Shown: piece by piece, positions 5,380 to 8,204 of the stretch
Numbering within the stretch: position 1 is the first letter of the stretch
Layout: every line of letters begins with the position of its first letter
Source of the DNA: Oscillospiraceae bacterium
Lineage (GTDB): Bacteria > Bacillota > Clostridia > Oscillospirales > Ruminococcaceae
NCBI GenBank assembly: GCA_017483405.1
Contig: JAFUWP010000331.1
Coordinates: forward strand, 1 to 8,204
Reading direction: 5' to 3'
DNA: 8,204 nt
Made by a program: the position numbers and the translations under genes
Notes under the pieces: model-generated
The model's database searches: none
What the model saw: only the letters and a program-made list of their open reading frames with translations
What the model was told of the DNA's origin: nothing

Positions 5380-5403
5380 ATATGATTTGGATGATGAAAC
5401 TTC

Positions 5404-6759
5404 TCAGATGTTATAAGTCAGCGTTCTCTCATCAATGATACGCTTGGATTTGTGCTCGGAACGTGTGCCGAGTCCGCCGTCCGGATGTACGATAACCTTC
5501 GCCGGCTTGACACCAATTCTCGCCTTCAGTGCGGCAGATGTCTTGTTAGCAACTTCTTCATCTGTTTCCGGATTATCGGAATTCTTCTCGATTTCGACTG
5601 CATATTTGCAGGTGAGGTCTTTCTCGAAGATTCTGATTAAATATTCGCCGGTGATGCCGTCAAGGTCACGGATAACTGCTTCAATATCGCTCGGAAATAC
5701 ATTAACTGCGGATACGATGAACATGTCATCCTTTCTGCCGTTGATGTAGATTCTGCCGTGTGTGCGTCCGCATTTGCACGGTGTACGGTCGATTCTGCCG
5801 ATGTCGCCTGTTCTGAATCTGATAAGCGGTCTTGCTTTCTTCCGGAGTGTTGTGTAAACCAGTTCGCCGGTTTCACCAGGGGGAAGAATTTCACCGGTAT
5901 GAATATCAACAGTTTCTACATAAATCTGGTCTTCGCAGATGTGCAGACCGTCATGATATTCGCAGTGTGCGGCACAAGCACCGAAAATATCAGATAAGCC
6001 GTAGAAGTCATAAAGTTCTGCGCCCCAAAGGTCTTCGATTGCCTTTCTGGTAGCCGGAATAGAACCGCCTAATTCACCGGCAACGATGATTTTCTTGATG
6101 TTTAAATCAGTTTTCGGGTCGATGCCTGCTTTCTTAGCCTTTTCGCCTAACTGCCATGCATAAGACGGACTTGTCCAGATAACTGTCGGCTGATAGGTTT
6201 TCAGAACGAATAACAGTCTTTCACTCGGAAGTGTACCGCCCCAGATACAGAGCGCACCGAGATTCTGTGCGCCGATAACGTCAGGACCGCCGACATAAAG
6301 TGAGAAGTTCAGAGCGTGAACATATCTGTCATTCGGTCTCATGCCGACCTGCCAGAACCAACGGCTTTCGGTGTTCTGGAATTCATCGAAGTCCTCTTTG
6401 GTGAACGGGCTCATTGTCGGTACACCAGTCGAGCCGGAAGATGTGGAAATAAAGATAACATCTTCTTCCGGAACGGCGCAGAGTTCACCGAGGAAAGAGC
6501 CTTTGCCCTGTGTTTCTCTCTGAGTGATTTTCGTGATGAACGGGAATTTTGCCAAATCATCGAGAGATTTAATATCTTCCGGCTTAACACCTGCTTCATC
6601 GAAAGAACGCTTGTAATAAGGCGCATTTTCGTAGGCGAATTTTATCATTTCTTTCAGGCGTTCCAGCTGGAGTTCTTCGAGTTTGGCATGAGGCATAGTT
6701 TCGAGTTCCTCATCCCAGAATTTATTATTGACATCACGTTTGATGACTGCATTGCTCAT
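5404..6759 (-). CDS. Phenylacetate-CoA ligase family (PaaK-like) adenylate-forming enzyme
   Basis: This 451-residue member of the AMP-forming aryl-acid CoA ligases activates a carboxylic acid as an acyl-adenylate and transfers it to CoA. Its length is close to the usual 430-450. The ATP-binding loop STSSGSTGVPT is at 105-115, where PaaK proteins usually have a lysine instead of valine before the proline. The core motif YDFYGLSDIFG is at 250-260 and the hinge-side RFRTGD at 314-319. C-terminal HKSKRIID is at 436-443, with the lysine expected to act in adenylation. Clustered cysteines and histidines (C262, H265, C266, H273, C275, C328, C330) with CKCGR suggest a metal site like those of other PaaK proteins. 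The start is set by GGAGGT (6768-6773), eight bases away. The substrate could be phenylacetate, indoleacetate or another aryl acid. No catabolic partner is adjacent. Confidence 0.9.
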   Translation of the reverse strand: MSNAVIKRDVNNKFWDEELETMPHAKLEELQLERLKEMIKFAYENAPYYKRSFDEAGVKPEDIKSLDDLAKFPFITKITQRETQGKGSFLGELCAVPEEDVIFISTSSGSTGVPTMSPFTKEDFDEFQNTESRWFWQVGMRPNDRYVHALNFSLYVGGPDVIGAQNLGALCIWGGTLPSERLLFVLKTYQPTVIWTSPSYAWQLGEKAKKAGIDPKTDLNIKKIIVAGELGGSIPATRKAIEDLWGAELYDFYGLSDIFGACAAHCEYHDGLHICEDQIYVETVDIHTGEILPPGETGELVYTTLRKKARPLIRFRTGDIGRIDRTPCKCGRTHGRIYINGRKDDMFIVSAVNVFPSDIEAVIRDLDGITGEYLIRIFEKDLTCKYAVEIEKNSDNPETDEEVANKTSAALKARIGVKPAKVIVHPDGGLGTRSEHKSKRIIDERTLTYNI

Positions 6760-6788
6760 ATTAAGTTACCTCCGTATTACTTTTTTTT

Positions 6789-6807
6789 AGAGAACCGATT
6801 GTTCTCT
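6789..6807 (-). promoter_or_regulatory. Perfect inverted repeat in the ligase mRNA leader
   Basis: AGAGAAC and GTTCTCT form a perfect 7-bp dyad with a 5-base centre, at about positions +6 to +24 of the predicted ligase transcript. On the minus strand it is followed by A residues, not U, so it is not a terminator in that direction. It could be a transcript-end stabilising hairpin or a repressor-binding site just downstream of the start. Confidence 0.5.
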
Positions 6808-6819
6808 GTTTCTATATCT

Positions 6820-6848
6820 ATTATACACCGATAATTCCTATTTGTCAA
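6820..6848 (-). promoter_or_regulatory. Perfect consensus promoter of the PaaK-like gene
   Basis: TTGACA (6843-6848) and TATAAT (6820-6825) on the minus strand are separated by exactly 17 bases. Transcription would start near 6813, giving a leader of about 53 bases. A promoter this strong, bracketed by inverted repeats, implies repression rather than activation as the control mode. Confidence 0.88.
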
Positions 6849-6861
6849 GTAGGAGTTATCG
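6829..6861. promoter_or_regulatory. 33-bp inverted repeat centred on the ligase -35 box
   Basis: The arms CGATAATTCCTA (6829-6840) and TAGGAGTTATCG (6850-6861) match at 11 of 12 positions as an inverted repeat, with a 9-base centre that contains most of the -35 hexamer. This is a likely operator for a dimeric repressor that would occlude the -35. The regulator gene is not identifiable in the window. The outer end continues into the palindrome TATCGATA (6857-6864). Confidence 0.65.
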
Positions 6862-6868
6862 ATAGTTA

Positions 6869-6889
6869 GTTATAGGTAAAACCTATAAC
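6869..6889. promoter_or_regulatory. Perfect 9-bp palindrome between the divergent promoters
   Basis: GTTATAGGT and ACCTATAAC are exact inverted copies separated by AAA. The dyad lies upstream of both the ligase promoter (minus) and the promoter of the 6971 gene (plus), without a T-run on either side. That fits a protein-binding site better than a terminator. It shares a TATAGG-like core with the neighbouring 33-bp repeat only loosely. Confidence 0.6.
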
Positions 6890-6906
6890 CAGATTCAGTC
6901 CCTGTC

Positions 6907-6935
6907 TTGACAAAGCCCGAAAAATATGCTATACT
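6907..6935 (+). promoter_or_regulatory. Promoter of the 6971-7561 gene
   Basis: TTGACA (6907-6912) and TATACT (6930-6935) are separated by exactly 17 bases, eleven of twelve consensus bases. The start would be near 6942, about 29 bases before the ATG. Confidence 0.85.
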
Positions 6936-6970
6936 GATACAAAATTTAGTACAGAAAGAAGCTATGCTCC

Positions 6971-7561
6971 ATGAATCAGATACTACAGACATTTCCCGAT
7001 GCTGAAGAAACCGAAATCAGGGGGATGCATTTTCTTTCCGGAGAAACAAAGGATATTATCAATTATTTTGATGTTTCTGATAATGGGTATATCGCTGTAG
7101 GATTCAGCAATTATCATATAAATATCTATAATGAAAAGCTGGAATTCGTTTACGGTTTGGAATTAGACCCTGCACACTCTGCGCAGATAATCGGCTGGGA
7201 TGCCGAAAATCTAATAATCTACAGAGAAAACAGTGTGCATATAGAATGTATTGTCATTCAGGATAAAGATAAAGCAACTGCTTTCGACATTCCGAGAACA
7301 GATGACAATCACAAACAGTTTCAGGATATTTATCAAAGTAAACTGACAAGCACGATAGAAAATACTGATTATATCTGCTGCTGTCATGACGATGTACTTA
7401 CCCGACAGGATAAACAAACCGGTACAGTGCAAATCATTGCGCAGAACTCTAAACTTACAGAATTTTCATGGAAATTTTCAGGGGTATTATTCTTTGTTGG
7501 TTTCATTGTTCTGTTTCTCTATGATGAATACAAACGTCACAAGCCAAAACAAGATATTTAA
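6971..7561 (+). CDS. Unknown protein with beta-propeller-like segment and C-terminal membrane helix
   Basis: I do not recognise a named family for this 196-residue protein. Residues 30-75 alternate short strands and turns (FDVSDNGYIAVGF, then YHINIYNEKLEFVYGLEL). This pattern is typical of single blades of WD- or YVTN-like propellers and of clostridial hypothetical proteins that read as 'v.dnG.iavG..n..inVYd'. Residues about 169-184 (SGVLFFVGFIVLFLYD) form the only membrane segment, followed by a basic tail EYKRHKPK. There is no signal peptide, so the protein may be tail-anchored, although the positive-inside rule would put the tail in the cytoplasm. Two to three blades at most would fit, so it is too short for a closed propeller. 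The ribosome site (AGAAAG, 6953-6958) is weak and twelve bases away. It diverges from the ligase gene across a palindrome-rich region. Confidence 0.72.
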   Translation: MNQILQTFPDAEETEIRGMHFLSGETKDIINYFDVSDNGYIAVGFSNYHINIYNEKLEFVYGLELDPAHSAQIIGWDAENLIIYRENSVHIECIVIQDKDKATAFDIPRTDDNHKQFQDIYQSKLTSTIENTDYICCCHDDVLTRQDKQTGTVQIIAQNSKLTEFSWKFSGVLFFVGFIVLFLYDEYKRHKPKQDI

Positions 7562-7604
7562 ATTTTCATAAATCACATGAATTATCAATAAAATCATCAA
7601 ATAT

Positions 7605-7650
7605 AAAAGCCGTACAGAAGGAGGTTTCTGCACGGCTTTTTATTTTTTTA
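7605..7650. terminator. Bidirectional terminator between convergent genes
   Basis: A 9-bp stem (AAAAGCCGT with ACGGCTTTT, 7605-7613 and 7632-7640) continues above one A-C mismatch into CAGAA/TTCTG with a 6-base loop. A T-run follows on the plus strand (7641-7649), and an AT-rich tract on the minus side. The mismatch is a U-G pair in minus-strand RNA, so it is fully paired for the ABC permease transcript. Confidence 0.88.
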
Positions 7651-8204
7651 TCTCCATTTCAGAAGCTTTTTCTGGAACAGATTAAACAGGAAAGTTACCC
7701 CAATGACAACAATACCAATGACGAGCAGTCCGGTGATGGTTCTGGTATAATCACCGAAATCGGAATAGTACTTCACATAATAGCCCATGCCGTCACGTGC
7801 GCCAATCATCTCGGCGGATGTCAGCAGAATGAAGCTGACACTCAGTCCCTGATTGCATCCTAAGAAAATCTGCGGAAGCGATGCCGGCAAAATGACCTGA
7901 AATAATAATTCCGGCTTGCTGACATTCAGGACTCTTGCGGAATCCATGATGCGCTTTTCAACGTGCAGAACACCGCTCATCGTTCCGGCGAATACCGGCC
8001 AGAAAGATGCCAGAAAGATAACAAATACCGATACGCTCCGGAATGTCGGGAGCAGTGCGATTCCGTAAGGAATATACACAATCGGCGGAATCGAACTGAA
8101 AAATTTGCTCAGATAGGTAGCGGCATTGCCGGCTCTTGCCGCCCAGCCGAGCACCAGTCCCAGCGGAATCGCCGCCAGACATGCCAGCAGAAAACCTTGC
8201 AGAA
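7648..8204 (-). CDS. ABC transporter permease, SsuC/TauC type (5' part outside window)
   Basis: This is the C-terminal 184 residues of an integral-membrane permease of the nitrate/sulfonate/taurine import family (BPD_transp_1). The frame is open through the right edge, so the start lies beyond 8204; the frame at the edge reads LQGFLLACLAAIPLGL, the family's first conserved membrane entry. SSIPPIVYIPYGIALLP follows. The EAA cytoplasmic loop that docks the ATPase is visible as DSARVLNVSKPELLFQVILP, with PASLPQIFLG after it. Then come GMGYYVKYYSDFGDY and a last helix, GLLVIGIVVIGVTFLF. The protein ends QKKLLKWR. ATPase and binding-protein genes are expected beyond the right edge. Substrate cannot be read from the permease; sulfonates, nitrate-like anions, or thiamine precursors are all possible. 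A GTG at 8152-8154 is internal, not the start. Confidence 0.92.
   Translation of the reverse strand, partial: LQGFLLACLAAIPLGLVLGWAARAGNAATYLSKFFSSIPPIVYIPYGIALLPTFRSVSVFVIFLASFWPVFAGTMSGVLHVEKRIMDSARVLNVSKPELLFQVILPASLPQIFLGCNQGLSVSFILLTSAEMIGARDGMGYYVKYYSDFGDYTRTITGLLVIGIVVIGVTFLFNLFQKKLLKWR

Noticed and set aside
6789..6807. LexA/SOS box (GAAC...GTTC) at the ligase leader
   Set aside because: Gram-positive LexA sites have a 4-base centre between GAAC and GTTC; here it is five bases and the flanks do not match.
6316..6834. Long plus-strand open frame of 172 codons opposite the ligase
   Set aside because: It is antisense to a firmly identified gene. It has no ribosome site or promoter and no recognisable domain, and its end runs over the ligase promoter.
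8152..8154. GTG at 8152-8154 as the start of the ABC permease
   Set aside because: The frame stays open upstream to the edge and encodes a typical permease helix there, so the real start lies outside the window.

Overview
The window looks like a piece of a low-to-moderate GC Firmicutes chromosome, most likely a gut-type Clostridia of the Ruminococcus/Oscillospiraceae kind. This rests on several things: strong AGGAGG-like ribosome sites, textbook TTGACA-17-TATAAT promoters, compact intrinsic terminators, and the style of the proteins (clostridial AI-2E family permease, PaaK-type ligase, Gp49/HigB toxin). No ribosomal or other phylogenetic marker is present, so the genus is inference.

Layout, left to right. 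(1) The tail of an unknown plus-strand gene, then an AI-2E/PerM-family membrane protein (102-1499), closed by a shared terminator. (2) An accessory block at 1500-3110. A minus-strand toxin-antitoxin pair pairs a 44-residue antitoxin with a Doc-type Fic toxin (1534-2042). Next is a minus-strand protein of unknown function (2144-2515), divergent from an AT-rich XRE-family repressor (2680-3075). Their shared 164-bp intergenic region carries a perfect consensus promoter and three related operator-like repeats. (3) A monofunctional aspartate kinase on its own promoter (3221-4546). (4) A second minus-strand toxin-antitoxin pair of the HigB/HigA type (4608-5259), lying between two terminators. (5) A phenylacetate-CoA-ligase-like enzyme (5404-6759, minus), whose promoter is wrapped in a 33-bp inverted repeat next to a second perfect palindrome. 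(6) A divergent plus-strand gene for an unrecognised protein with a single C-terminal membrane helix (6971-7561). (7) The C-terminal part of a SsuC/TauC-type ABC permease running off the right edge (7648-8204, minus).

The picture is mostly monocistronic metabolic or transport genes, with small self-contained defence- or stability-like cassettes in the gaps. Each cassette has its own promoter and terminator. The aspartate kinase sends carbon into the lysine/threonine/methionine branch. The PaaK-like ligase would activate an aryl acid as its CoA thioester, but no partner gene for it is visible. The ABC permease would import a small oxyanion or organic solute.

The least explained parts are the regulatory architecture between 6780 and 6940, the XRE/unknown-protein divergent module at 2144-3075, and the stripped-down antitoxin of the Doc pair. 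I found no CRISPR array, tRNA, rRNA, insertion sequence or riboswitch.
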